From Isoetes taiwanensis (lineage: Eukaryota > Streptophyta > Lycopodiopsida > Isoetales > Isoetaceae): DNA of 64,000 bases. The stretch's first letter is position 1; every line of letters starts with the position of its first letter. Below the pieces are notes generated by a model that saw nothing but the letters and a program-made list of their open reading frames with translations, searched no databases and had not been told where the DNA came from. Shown one piece after another: positions 22,640 to 34,110 of the stretch. The stretch covers positions 3,953,330 through 4,017,329 of the forward strand of contig JAJEKV010000056.1 in NCBI GenBank assembly GCA_021234155.1. The letters run 5' to 3'. A program made the position numbers and the translations under genes.

Positions 22640-25396
22640 AAGTGCAACAAGGAAGTAGTACGCTTAGGAGTCATTGTACTAGCAGATCCTGGTCAAGCTG
22701 TTAATGATGAAAGGCTAGGGGAAGACAATCTTGGTATTGCAACTTCCATGTTGGAAGACAACTAGAAAGGTAAGGGTTTGGGTGACAAGGAATGTTTTGG
22801 TTGTGTCAAGCAATTGGAGGGTCCTTGCATCATGGCATGACCTATAAGTAGTGTTCAATTTGTGGAGTATTATCTTTTTCCAGAGGCTGAGGTTGTTGGG
22901 GATAATGATTGTCCTGATCCTGATCGATTAGCAGTGGGAACCCTAAATCTAAGCAAAAGGAGAGAAGTATCAGTTGCCAGACATTATCCTAGCAAGAGAG
23001 CCAAGTTGATTAGTGACACTAAATGCGAGATTATGGTAAAGGTTAGGGGCTCAGATTGTTGTTGGAGTGGTTGTATGCAATTCTTTACAATAGAACAATT
23101 GGTAGAAGCAAGAGCCACTTTTCAAGAGTATACTGTTGATGAGACGAGGACCTACATGTACACAATCTTCGAGCATGCACTTCAGAATGAAAGAAATCCA
23201 AACAGAAAAAGATATCCTTTGCTAGGCAAATGAATATGTAAAAAAGCATGGCAGAATATCCATGCAATTCCAACTTCTTCATGGCATAATTGGCAAAAAA
23301 AAGCAGGCAGAAGGGACTAGGATTGCTTTGCATGGAAATAATGGTTTGTTGAGACCAACTGCTATCTTAGCCGCCCTATCTTGGTGGCCAAGGAGATATT
23401 TGAAAAATATATTGATTTCAATGCAGAGTGTATGCCACACAAAAGCAGAAGGGATGAAAAGGGAAGAGCAGTTGTTGAGAAAATGTTACCATCACATTAT
23501 ACGGAAAAGAGTATTTTGGAGGAAGTGAATTCCCTACTTCGAGAATTGGAAATTCTTCCAATATCCCAACCTAGCTTTAGTAGGCTATGGAAGAAGCATT
23601 ACAATCATGTCACCATAGCAACTTCAAACAACTTTGCAAAGTGCAATTTATGTGCTAAGTTGAAGGAGACTCTTGATAAGACTGCGCAACCGAGTCAAAG
23701 GACTAGGATAAGGGAGCATATGAAGGACCATATGACTGATCAACTATCATGTAGATCATGTTATTGGATGTGGAGGACCTTATCTACATTGGAACCTAAC
23801 TATTAATGTATTATACATGACAAGATGGACCAGCAAAAGACTTGTCTTCCACAATTCAAGTACATACCAAAGTCATGTAAAAGATCATATCCTTTGCAGA
23901 TCTCAATGACTGGGACAATCTTGTATGGGCAGACTCAAACCTACTATAGGCATTTTAGTTTGGAGTTGTTGAGTGATGGTTCAGATTTTCATATTGGGAG
24001 TGGCCCCAGCGAGCCACTCCCAATATTCGTGGCCCCGGCGGGCCATTTGGCCACAAATTACAGGTTCAGATAAAATGCGACGGCTGGCTTGAGTAGGATG
24101 CCTTACCTACGGACTACCTGCAGATTCGCCATTTTGTGGCACTTTATTGCCTATTACGACATTAGAATGGCCAATTAGCTATTTGCTAATTGGAGTGGTA
24201 TCGACTTTGGGGCCAATTTAGTCCCAAGTGAGAACTAGATATGCTTATGGAATGGCCATTTAGGCCACTTGGCCAAATCCTGTAACGTCTTAAGTTCGCC
24301 AAATGTTAACTCATTAAGAGGCCCCCTCATAAATTCGTCACTTATGGGTAGGCCAACATTATTAGAAATTTTTATTTCTAAATATATCTACCAACTAAGA
24401 ATAATCCTGCTCTTTTGAAAATCAAATGTCGAGGCACATTTTAATCCTCTTTGTGAAGACTCCGGCATCCGATTTACGATTCTCCCTACCAGCAATTTGT
24501 GCATTACTAAAATACATGGGGTATGAATTCAAATTCATACAACATGTAACTTAACACATTTATATAGGGTAGCGACTTCTTTATGTTTGGGCAACTAGTT
24601 CTATATTTAATAAGAATCTAGCTAAAAATTGCCATTTGAGCTACACATTATTAGGTATTTGGTTCAAAAATCGCCAATTGGGTTGCAGCCACTTTAGGAA
24701 AAAATAGGAAAAATGGCCAATTCAGGCTACACTTTTGGGGGCATATTTTACAAGGAATGGCCAATTCATTATACTTATACAAAATTATAAGTCCCTTAAA
24801 ATTTTTCCTGATCATAAGGTGTTTGAGAAACTATAAAAATGGATATAATGGTCACCTCCAGAACCCTACAGCTAGCCAGACACTACATGGTGCATTGTTA
24901 GATGGAAACCCTAACAATTTTGAAAAGCTTTGCAAGGCAAGGTTTAGGAAGCATGGGTCTAGTGAACATGTTGGAACTTGAACTTCACGTGCTAGAGCTC
25001 AAGATCCACCTAGAAGGTTCCTCTTGCAACTTGATAATTGTGCAGGCCAAAATAAGAACAGGTGGATATTTTCTTTCCTACTCTACTTAACAACTGTGGG
25101 GATATTTGAACGAATTAATTTAGGGTTTTTGATGCCCGAACATACCCATGAAGATGTGGATGCGTTATTTGGCAAATATAGTTGTATACTAAAGTAGCAG
25201 ACAATGACCAACTTTCCTAGGCTAATGGAAATCTTACATGAATGTACTACTCCAAACCCTATATGTTCTCTCATAGAAGAAGTGTCTGATTGGAAGAGCT
25301 TTGTGGATGGTTATGCATTAGATCTTGAAGGTCATTCTAGGATCCTGCAGTTCACTTTTTGGGTGAGAAATGGGATTCCAATATTTCAATGGAATG
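22640..25396 (+). pseudogene. Transposase-like (DUF7869-type) gene, left half
   Basis: Collinear with the gene at 59.5-62.5 kb. Frames in order: 22,862-23,233 (zinc-like cysteines, TRTYMYTIFEHALQNER), 23,381-23,806 (KCNLCAKLKETLDK, a CxxC motif), then MDQQKTCLPQFKYIPKS near 23,825. After an insertion come LQLDNCAGQNKNR (25,024-25,062) and HTHEDVDALFGKYS (from 25,141). The acidic residues in these three motifs would make an RNase H-like catalytic triad in the large proteins I recall as DUF7869-type; that family name is from memory. A TGG-to-TGA change at 23,231 and frameshifts make it inactive. The copy stops at ~25,396 inside a later insertion and resumes at ~43,735. Confidence 0.65.
24005..24808. 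mobile_element. ~0.8 kb GGCCA-rich insertion in the transposase-like gene
   Basis: Comparison with the copy at 61.1 kb shows that 'ttgggagt' and 'atcat.aggtgttt' are contiguous there but about 800 bp apart here. The inserted DNA is rich in ggcca/ggccaa motifs and holds hairpins, such as CCAATTAGC/GCTAATTGG near 24,169-24,194. At the left junction 14 bp of flank are repeated in inverted orientation. No TIR, target duplication or coding capacity was identified. Confidence 0.7.
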
Positions 25397-25438
25397 AGAA
25401 TGAGAATGAGAATGAGAATGATTTTTTATCGTCCACTG

Positions 25439-25464
25439 AGGCCAATCGGCCTATGGGACCCATA
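25439..25464 (-). other. Small hairpins in the LINE 3' UTR
   Basis: Two adjacent inverted repeats: AGGCC/GGCCT around AATC (25,439-25,452) and TATGGG/CCCATA around one base (25,452-25,464). They lie between the larger stem-loop and the hexamer tail. Some LINE reverse transcriptases recognise 3' hairpins; a role here is inference. Confidence 0.5.
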
Positions 25465-25468
25465 AGGA

Positions 25469-25560
25469 GCGCAACAAACTTATTACTGTCCGGGTTAAAA
25501 AACCCCCGCCCCGAAGGGTTTTCGAGGGAAAAACCGTGGCAGTAATAAGAATGTTGTGAA
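25469..25560 (-). ncRNA. Structured 3' UTR motif, copy 1 (TTCG loop)
   Basis: Read on the minus strand, arms at 25,560-25,540 and 25,488-25,469 pair over about 17 bp with two mismatches (both carry CTTATTACTG or its complement). The enclosed core has GGTTTTTCC, TCGAAAACCC, a CCC-TTCG-GGG hairpin and GGGGGTTTTTTAA then CCCGG. The same core recurs at 63,860-63,945 with different but complementary arms. It begins about 35 bp after the ORF2 stop. Possible roles: reverse-transcriptase recognition, stability or translation. Confidence 0.6.
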
Positions 25561-25594
25561 ACTGTACAAGTATACATCAATGTATATATACATG

Positions 25595-28500
25595 TCAAGT
25601 GTGTGTCCGAGGACATAGCTGATCTCGCATGTCCATAACCTCCTGAAGATATGATCCTAGCACCGCATGCGGATCTTTGTGCTCAATGTCACATGTAGCA
25701 ACCGGTCGCCCGACCAACTCAAAGATATCGTGTCCGAATTTGATCATATCTTTGGGCAACTTTGAAGGGTATGAGATTCATCCTCAATGACTCCCATTTG
25801 GCGGCATTGACAGAGCCCGCCCCGGCGTGGCTCACCAATCCATCCGCCCGTCTCAACCGAAGATGATGTGCCCCCGCGCGAATGGAGGCAATGAGTGCAG
25901 GCCTTTTCATGGGCAAGTGGGTACGCAGGTAGCATTGCGGGCCTCGTTCCAATGTGGGATTTATGTGGCGTTGGTAGTGTGCTGTCTTGACCTGTTCAAG
26001 GGCATTGGCATCCCAAACCTTGCGCAAGCGTCAAGATATTGCCTCAAGCTATGGCGATCTGCCTCTGTTTGCACATGTATGCACCTATGCTCCTACACAT
26101 TCCATCTAGCCAACCATTGAGCTCTCTTTTCCCTCCAGCAGGCATTGAGGCGCTGCGTCTCCATTGCCATGATATAAGCTAGTTTAGGGAGACGAGCATC
26201 GTCCATATTGACCACCTTCTGAAAATAGACAATGTGGCGATCAAGGGACGCCCTCTGAAGAGGCAAGAATCCTGTCTCTTGCAGTAGAATTTGATATGGG
26301 ACTGTGGACTTCACCCCTAGTGCTCATTACTAAGAAGGCTTTACGGACTGCTCCAAGTCATTCCAAGTAGCAAGTGATACTACTGGGCCCCATACTTCCA
26401 CCCCGTATAAAAGGACAGGCTCCACTAAGATCTTGAACAGGTGTGACTGATGGGCCCAATCATACAACTCCGCTCTATGACTATTGTTTTGCATTGCATA
26501 TAGTGCCTTCAAACTGCCGTCACTTCGTAGGCTGTATGGATGTGTCGATGCATAGTAGAAGGAAACTCCACTCCCAAATATTTGTATGTGGATGCAACTT
26601 CCACATTTTGGCCTCGATGGCGAAGGAGGGACCCTCGACCGACGTGAAGATGATATGAAAACCACCTTAGTCTTTGGCGGGTTGACGCCGCATATCGGCC
26701 GGCATGAATGTGTCCGGGGCATCGAGATGTCGTTGTATGTCCGCTGGTGTGTAAGCTAGGAGGTCCACATCATCGCCCCCATTATCGCAAGCCAGACTCT
26801 CCAATTGATCAATGTAAAGCCCAAACAATGTTGGGGAGAGAGGGCATCCCCGACGAACCCCGATACTACTATCAAATGGTTGGCTTGTCCGGCCGCAACC
26901 GACCCGAGCATCTTCGTGATAGCTTCGCATTAATCTTTGCATTCTGCAAATCTACAGGAACCCCGGTATTGTTGCGATCTTGCCCATAGTTTTTCCCGTG
27001 CACGGTGTCAAACGCCGCCAAAATCCACAAAGCAACAATATAGATCCTAACGGCGGTTCTCATTGTCTTCAATCGAGTTCGCAAGCGTGAAGATGTAGTC
27101 AATGGTTGAGTGCCGGGGGTGCGAATCCCGCCACGGGTGAGGGGCCGCACCTCTACGCCTCTGCCTTGACCCGTCAACCGCCGCTCGAGAATCCCGGCAA
27201 GCAATTTTGCAAACACCGAACCGACTATGATTGTTCGGTAATTGGCTGGGCAGTGTGGGTCACCTGCCTTATATATGGGAACAACTCTGCTATTGGTCCA
27301 CTGCAGCGGGAAACCTTCCTGAAATGCCTTGTTGAACAAGGCTACAAGACCTGGTATTATGGACGGCCCTGCCCACTTAAGCAATTTCGCTTTGCATACC
27401 ATCCAAGTCGGGGGCTTTCCCATTGGCAAGACGCCGCAAGCCTTGTTCCACGTCCGAATCTGCGGATTTCCGACCGAGCCTTCTTGCAAGGGTAATGCTG
27501 CATGTGCACCCTGAGGGTCATATAGCTGTTGCAAGTATTGTCTCCACTGCTCGGGAGTGATATTCCCTGTGGGCTGTACTGTACTGGCTTTCTAAGAACC
27601 CTTCGCCAGAAGGTCCTGGGATGATGTTCCAGGAGGTAAAATATTTCCCTTTGATGCGCTGCAATGTACCTGGCTTTCTTAGCTTTAAGGAAGATGCGGT
27701 ACTGTCTGACTGCATGTGGGCGTAAAGCAGGGTCTGTGACTTGGCGGAGCCAGCGTTTGTGTTTCTTGCACTCTGCATCAAACCATTGATTACGTGGGAA
27801 GGTTGTGTTCCTGGAGGTCCGTCGCGGGCGGCTTATCCCAAAGCACCTCTCTGCTGCAGTCCTAAGCACACCAGTCAGCCGGCCTGTCTGTTGCTCTAGT
27901 GTAGGATATTGCAAAATTTCTGCCAGGTCATCTATAAGCATCTGGGCATAAGCCCCTGCATGTTCATAATCCAATCGCAGCTGAGGCATGTGAGGAGTTG
28001 TTGCACCGGGGGTTCGCACAACCTGCCAAGCCAACTTCAAGTAAAGTGGTAAGTGGTCTGAGTCGATCTCTTCATCCCTATTAGATGTTCCCACCTGAAA
28101 GTGCTTGACGACATGCATATCCTGCTCAGGCACCAGCACATAGTCCACCACACTAGATCCGCCCCCCTAGTTTTCCTGCCTACAAGTGCTCTTGCGGGTG
28201 GAAGGCCACTGTGCTAGTCCATTGCAGGTTACCAGGTCAAAGATACAGCAGAGCAAAAGCAACTGTCGACCGTAGCACGTGACCTGATTGTCATCTGATG
28301 TCCGTGGCCAAGCTCCTTCTGTAGGATGCAACTGCAATATATCATAAATCAAGGGATCAAATCTCATGGGTTGTTCTACCCCGGTGTGCGCATTGAAGTC
28401 TCCAAGGAGTATGCTGCCTAACTGCTTGCCGGCCAGATGTATGTCATCATATAGATCGACATAGGGTCCGGCCTATCCACATCCAAGTGGGTGTGATAGA

Positions 28501-28840
28501 AGTTGCTTTTCTGCATGTGGAAAGTAGCGGTGCCGCCACAAAGAGGGTCTCTTGCAGTTTTGCACACGCACCCACAAAAAACCGGGTTGTGCTTGTCCGT
28601 CTTGAACAAGGAGACCGATTGTGCCAAGGTTGTTCGGTAGTAGTGCAACCCCCATGCCCCCTTTTCTGGCAATCATTGAAGATTGAGTAGTGCTTTGGTA
28701 TCCCGGCAAGTCGTATCCTGTGTCCGCATGCTCCCATGTTTCCATGAGGAATGTGAGATCCATGTCTGCGGCAACCGAAGTTGAGACTATCTCCCTTACG
28801 CCATGGGAAGCCCCGGACAATTCAGGGGAGACCATGCGGA
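25595..28840 (-). pseudogene. LINE ORF2: endonuclease, reverse transcriptase, zinc knuckle
   Basis: ORF2 would nick DNA and copy the element RNA at the cut. The N-terminal apurinic-type endonuclease shows FLMETWEHADTGY near 28,750 and VDYVLVPE ... SDHLPLYLKL near 28,150-28,050. The reverse transcriptase shows RVVPIYKAGDPHCPANYR, an AFDTVH motif near 27,010, and GVRRGCPLSPTLFGLYIDQL near 26,850. The expected YADD box reads as AYTPADI near 26,740, so it is damaged. Further on are EPVLLYGVEVWG (~26,400) and a terminal knuckle with CQC ... DESHTLQSCPK (~25,800-25,750). At least five frame changes split it. The last frame ends at the stop at 25,595-25,597. Confidence 0.75.
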
Positions 28841-29509
28841 GGCATAATTCCTATTTGTTGGCGGTGGGCGCAGTGGAGATTCAAAGTGGCGGCATGAAGG
28901 GGGTGGTAGAAGTGGAAGTAGCCCGAGATGTGCGAGCAAATGTAAGGTGAGGCAACTTGAGCGGGTGGCAAGGGCGTCAGAAGTGTGGCGGCAAGCGGGG
29001 CCTGGCCCGAGGTCGGGCTGGAGGGTTAGCAAGATTCGTGAAAGCATTCGGCGGCCTGAAAATTTGCATCTTACCTCGAATCAGTCCTGCGGCTCCTCCT
29101 CGTCTGCGAATGCTTTTAACTTTGGCCAACTTCGTGCTGCGGTCTTCTTGTTGGGCGGGGTCAGGTCTCGGTCAACATACAGGCAGATTCCTTTAGTCGC
29201 CTACCGGGCGCGCAGATGGCTGCTTTCACTGCGTATCTCGTCTTGTGAAGCGTGACCACCGCGGGCGGGTGCAGGTCTTTGGGCGCCATGGCGTCTCGCC
29301 CTAATAATGTTCTTGGCATGGGGAATGTCATTCGAGCAAGAATCAACATTTGGAGCGGTTAATGAGGTCCTCCCCGCCTCTTAAATGGGTTGCCACATTA
29401 CCACCACATTGTGGCTTCTCGCCTCAGCTCACGGAGCTCTCATTTGTTGGGTCAATCATGTCCCTGCACAAGGGAGTTGTTTCTTGTCGGCGGGGCATAG
29501 GTCGTGGGC

Positions 29510-30595
29510 CTACGTTGGGGCGGGGTGGCATGGAAGCGGCAGAGGGGGGTGCGGTAGTAGGCGGCACGGCTGATGCCTTGCAGACTCTTGGGCAGGTGGG
29601 ACTGCCGTGGCAGGTATAGTGGTCTCCCCTTCTTGAAACCGGGAGCTTAGCTCCTGCTGAAATTGTTGCTGCCTTGTCAATTCACACATGCACCGTTGCA
29701 ATTGCTCATGAGCGTCTGCATTAAGGCCCTTGCCTTGTTCAGCAATGGCTGCCCTGAGCTCCTGCATCTTACGATCTTGGGCTGCGGAGCTATGCTCCAG
29801 TTTCTGCAAGCGAGAGTCCAGCATAGGGTTCATTGCAGATGAGGCCACTTCTTGTGTCTCGACCCTACTTTGAAGGGCTCTCAATTGTGACTGGCTCTCT
29901 TCAAAAGCGATCTGGACTTTTTGCATCACAGTAGCAGCCTCCTCAGCCTCTAATCGAAGGCGGGAGATGGTTACCATTGTCTCCTACTCAACACGTTGCT
30001 TGTCCTGTGTCATGGTTTCAATGGCGGTGTACAAGGAATCTATGCGGGCCTGCATGTCAGCAAGACTCTTCTTATCCATACGCCTTTCGAGTGCACTAGG
30101 CGAAGGCCATCTTCCAGTCTTTGTATCTGGTCTCCATCTTTGGAAACATTTGTTTTTCAAGTGGCCCGGTACCCTCTTGAGCAATTTGGATGCGGAGGCC
30201 TGCATTTCCTCTGCCAAGCAAGAAATTCTAGCTCTGTTGCCCTCTGCCATTGCTTGAACCTGTTTCCAGTGCTACTCAACTACCTGGTTTGGTGGTGGTG
30301 AAGCACGGATACGGCTTGCCGCTAGGCTAGAGTATCTGTCATATGCCTGCCGAGCTATGCTTGTTGCACGAGACTTTGCCCGCGCTTCTCTTTTCAGTGT
30401 GCACCTATCAATTTTGCCAGTGTCATCTGGCCTGCAATTGGGGATGGCATCTATGTACTCTCCCAGTAGAAGTTTTGCTGCCATGTCTGCACTAGGTAGA
30501 GGGGACTGCATATCAGCACCATCCACATACATATCTGTGGGGTTGGATGAAGGGACGCAGGGCTCGTCCAGCTCTTCTATCATCGGAGTTGCCAT
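29510..30595 (-). pseudogene. LINE ORF1, coiled-coil protein with two in-frame TAG codons
   Basis: Three open segments (30,595-30,272; 30,250-29,984; 29,977-29,510) lie in one frame and are separated only by single stop codons, giving ~361 codons. Both stops are TAG in the same context, GTTGAGTAG, most simply CAG-to-TAG changes. The middle and last segments have long heptad-like runs rich in E, Q, L and K (AEEAATVMQKVQIAFEESQS; RKMQELRAAIAEQGK), so a coiled coil is likely; the end is proline-rich. LINE ORF1 proteins typically bind the element RNA and multimerise. No CCHC knuckle or RRM was recognised. Confidence 0.65.
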
Positions 30596-30599
30596 GAAT

Positions 30600-30880
30600 A
30601 GGGTGTCACCTTACAGACGCTTGTCTGAAAGCCTCCAAGCACTTTGATGACGCACAACCTCTGTCCTTTTACAGACACCCATCTGAAAGCTTCCACGTGT
30701 CGGCGGTAGCGCAGCTTCCAAGTGCAAGAAGCAAGTGCGAGGCTCTTTCACCTTACGGACACACATGCGAAAGTGTTCAAGTGCATAAATCAGCCACGAC
30801 CTCTAGTGCAACCTCGCCACCTTACGGGGCGCTTATGCGAAATATTACTGAGCGCCGATGCGCAAGGCTTCAGCATGTAA
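30600..30880 (-). repeat. Tandem repeats in the LINE 5' region
   Basis: The phrase 'caccttac(a/g)gac' with 'atctgaaagc' or 'atgcgaaagt' recurs near 30,606, 30,666, 30,751 and 30,819, spacing 59-86 bp. Some LINE promoters are built from tandem monomers; this could be the same arrangement. Confidence 0.65.
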
Positions 30881-31129
30881 ATGCTTTAAGCCAAGGTGAT
30901 TGGATGGTATCACACCCTCTGAATCCCGTCTTAAAATCGGGTTGCAAAAAACTTGTTGTTTTCTCCTCTCAGATCTTAAGCAAATGTGTACAAACCATAT
31001 GTCTTTATAATCATATCAGAACAAGAATGCCAATGATATGCATTGCTCCCAAAACAGAGCTGCAGATCAATAGATATGAAGAAAAGTATATAGTGCTGAA
31101 AAATCGAACAATGGAAACCCTAAAGCCAG

Positions 31130-31850
31130 CACTGAAAATCTGTTGTTTTTGCTCTGAACTCCCGTCTAAACATTAGCAATATAAAATATTTTTGAAAGAA
31201 CTCTGAGAGAGCTTTCCAAAAATATAAATTTCATGAGAAACCGAGTCACAGAGAAAGAGATATGAACAAAAATGTAATATGAACCACAAAGTGGTGGTGC
31301 AGGCTGTAAATCTGTGTTTTTGCTATGCAAACACCATTCAAAGACATGCAAATCACATACCTTCAGAAAGATCACTGAGGGAGCTTTCCAACGAAACAAA
31401 TTTCAGCTGAAACGGAGTTAAAATCCACCAAATACGATAAGAAATATGTGGACAATACCACGAGCACTTCAGGGTTTTTTTGCGCCCTCGATTTGCAGCC
31501 AGAAAATTCGAGTTTTTGCAGAGGAAAAATTATTGAAAACATATACAAATTACATATCAATAGGAAGAAATTTCCAACGCAATAAATTTCAGCAGAAACG
31601 GAGTTCTTGATCTCCAGATATGATCAAAAGTGTTTGGGCAGCACCACTAGCACTTCAGGGTTTGTTGGGACCCCAATTTGCAGCCCGAAAATCTGTGTTT
31701 CTGATGTAAAATAATCAGTGAAACATATGCAAATCACATACCGACAGAAAGAACTCTGAGATGGCTTTCCAACGCAACAGATTTCGGCTGAACACGGACT
31801 TCCAGATCTCCAGTTATGATTGAAAAGGCGTGACCGGCTTTCAGAGCGCC
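31130..31850. repeat. Diverged tandem repeats, ~170-195 bp unit
   Basis: A unit holding 'gcaaatcacatacc', 'ctgag.gagctttccaacg', 'aaatttcagc.gaaacggag' and 'cacttcagggttt' recurs; the 'ctttccaa' mark falls near 31,213, 31,385, 31,571 and 31,766. The block runs up to the LTR element, and the same parent sequence probably continues after it (42,953 onward). No element type was recognised. Confidence 0.8.
31846..31850. repeat. 5 bp target duplication (left) of the LTR element
   Basis: GCGCC here matches GCGCC at 42,953-42,957, immediately outside the other LTR. A 5 bp duplication is the usual mark of LTR-retrotransposon integration. Confidence 0.85.
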
Positions 31851-32433
31851 TGTTTGGGGTCTGGGTTCGGGAACTCCTGGAAGACAGCCCTCTGTGAGGA
31901 CCCGTGGATCTAACAGGAGAGTCCGGGGGACTATGTCACGCGGGATTTGCTGAAAGAGAAGAAAAAGAAGAGAACAGAACAAATGAGAGAAAGATGATAA
32001 GCTTCCTTGATATCAATGATGAAAATACATGAGCTCTCGCAATAGAGAGAAAACTGAAAGGAGACAAGACTCAAAACTCATCTAAAAACTTATGAGCTAA
32101 CTCTACTCATATATATAGTACAATGGCCTTGGGCCCAATATAGACACTCTGACTGATCTCGGTGCCAACTCCTGGAAGGAGGCCTGATTTGCAGGAATGT
32201 TGGCGGTGCCTCTTGAAGTGCCTAGAATCACGCCGACGCCGACGCGGTGGCGGGCCGTCACTTGTCCGAGTCCGGGCGCCTCTTGTTGACAGCCAAAGGC
32301 TTTTGGCTGCGCGGGCCTCGCTTAGTCTTCGTGGAGGCTTGGATGTCTGACCCGTGGTTGATCGAGGATCTTTGAGCTTGACCTCGTCCGACGATGCATG
32401 AATAGTCCTGCATCAGAGGCACGGGGACTAACA
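31851..32433 (-). repeat. 3' LTR
   Basis: 583 bp; on the minus strand it begins TGTTAGTCC. A TATATATA box (about 32,109-32,116) would serve transcription on the minus strand. The central ~155-185 bp are identical to the other LTR, while the GC-rich outer parts carry most differences. Confidence 0.93.
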
Positions 32434-32443
32434 CTCCCCCACC
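32434..32443 (-). promoter_or_regulatory. Polypurine tract of the LTR element
   Basis: On the minus strand GGTGGGGGAG immediately precedes the 3' LTR. This is the normal priming site for second-strand synthesis and confirms the element orientation. Confidence 0.85.
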
Positions 32444-32449
32444 AAACGA

Positions 32450-33818
32450 CACTCGAGTGAAGAAAAGGAGGAAGCGCCGAGGGGGGAAGCCATCGGGCCT
32501 GAAAGTGATCCTCACGGGAGTGAGGACGGGCCCCATTATGGTAATCGGGCCGATGAGATCTTGGCGTGATTGAAGAGCTTGAGGTGTGTCTTGGCCAAGG
32601 GCAGGATCAGCATCAATGAGAAAACGAGAGCGTACCATGTCTTCAAGTGCAGCGTGGGCGTCTGAAGAAATGTACTGACACTCCATGAGGAGACAGGTCT
32701 GAAGGCCAAAGGCACCGACGGCATTTGGATTGCGATGAAAAATGGGGCGCCGATTTAAGGAGCTGAGCAAAATGCATTTGAGGGCAGCGCAAAATCCTCG
32801 CTTTGAAGATGGGACGAAGGATCGGGTGAGGTGGAGGCGTTCGCAAGAAGGTGTTGAGACCATGAAGCGCATCCGCTGGGCTGTTGCCAACCACTCATTA
32901 GCAATGTAGATCCAATTGGTGGTGTTGTCCAAAGTAGCACCTTCTTCCCAATGTGTTCGGCGAACAAAACGTGGATCCCAAGGAGATCCGCCGAGATCCG
33001 AGGTGGTGTCCAGCCCGCATGACCATCCATGACCTTGGTCCAAAAAGGAAGGCGCCAATCGGATGTCGAAACTGGGGCGTGGAGGGACGCCGAGGGGAAG
33101 CATAGGGAGAAGGAACCATGCCCGTGGGTGGGTTGCCGAAAGCAGTCTCCACGAATTGATCGACAAGATCCGGATCAAGTGCGACACACCGGCGATCCCA
33201 AAGAGAAGCAGAGTGAGAGTTGACAGGGAGGGCTATCCCATCCCGTGGGGACCGTCTTGCTATCCAACGAGCACATGGCGATTGTAACCGGCGAGGTCTT
33301 GCATATAGACTTGTGCATAGGGAAGATCTTGGGGATGTCGAGATACTTCCTAATTTGTTGCAGGCGCTTCCGCTTACCCGGAGAGATAAATGATTGGCAA
33401 GCTTCGGGCATGTACTCTTGATGAAAAGTTTTGGTCTGAGCAGGATCCGCAAGATATGGATTGTTATCCTGAAGCACCCATTGCGCAGTGGGGTCACCAC
33501 GAAGGGCGGGCGTGGCCCATTGCCGAAGTTTTCCTGTGTATCACCCAGATAGAAATCATGAAAGATATAAGCCATGGGCTGAACCACGCGGAAAGTGAGA
33601 AAGTCTGGATCGGCACAGTGTATGAGATCAAAGACAACAAGGGCACAGCACAACCCTTTGTCTTCAATGGAGAGTTCTGGCCAAATCCGAGAAAAATCAG
33701 CACTGCTCAGTGGGATATCCACAGGTCCATCAGCTGCGTGCCACTTTGAAAGGAAGAGGTGGCGTCGAGCAACCACATAATCATGATAGCAGGAGGGGGC
33801 AGGGAAGTCCACTGGCAT
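32450..33818 (-). pseudogene. Extra downstream ORF of the LTR element, broken
   Basis: Minus-strand frames at 33,818-32,898, 33,187-32,540 and neighbours look like one long coding region cut by frameshifts. The first part (PVDFPAPSCYHDYVVARRHL, DLIHCADPDFLTFRVVQPMA) is the best preserved. It lies between integrase and the 3' LTR, where some plant gypsy elements carry env-like or other extra ORFs. I see no signal peptide or clear transmembrane pair, so I do not call it env-like. Product unknown. Confidence 0.45.
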
Positions 33819-34110
33819 TCTGTGAAGAATTGAAGTCTGGGCGTCAAGTTTGGCTTGAGCCTCATCGTGCCAGAATAACTAGCTTTGCGGTTTGTTGTTC
33901 GAGATCACGGATCCTATTTTCCTTTTTCGAGGAGGAGGCGTGGTGGTCACGGACCCGTTTCGAGAAGGATTGACACGGGAGGAAGATTTCCCGGTGTATT
34001 GAGGCGAAGCACGGCAATCTCCGGCGTCATCGAGTATTTTTACGTTTTACGCACCTCTGTAAGTCGATCTTGAAGAGAGGTGAGCCGAGAGGTTGTAGAA
34101 AGCCGAGCCG

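Larger units (their letters stand above)
25393..30900 (-). mobile_element. Non-LTR (LINE-like) retrotransposon, near full length
   Basis: On the minus strand, in order: tandem 5' repeats (30,600-30,880), coiled-coil ORF1 (30,595-29,510), ORF2 with endonuclease, reverse transcriptase and a C-terminal zinc knuckle (28,840-25,595), a structured 3' UTR, and a short hexamer tail (AATGAG on the plus strand, about 4.5 units, 25,393-25,420). The tail joins directly to the transposase-like gene it interrupts. Both ORFs carry stops or frameshifts, so the copy is not autonomous. Confidence 0.8.

Noticed and set aside
24005-24808. Insertion as a Helitron or MITE
   Set aside because: No CTRR end, TIR or target duplication could be shown; left unclassified.
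25469-25560. Hammerhead, HDV or twister-like ribozyme
   Set aside because: None of the conserved catalytic cores I know (for example CTGATGA...GAAA) is present; only a stem-loop structure is supported.
32258-33818. Envelope-like protein in the LTR element
   Set aside because: Position fits, but no signal peptide, fusion-like or transmembrane segment is visible and the frame is broken.
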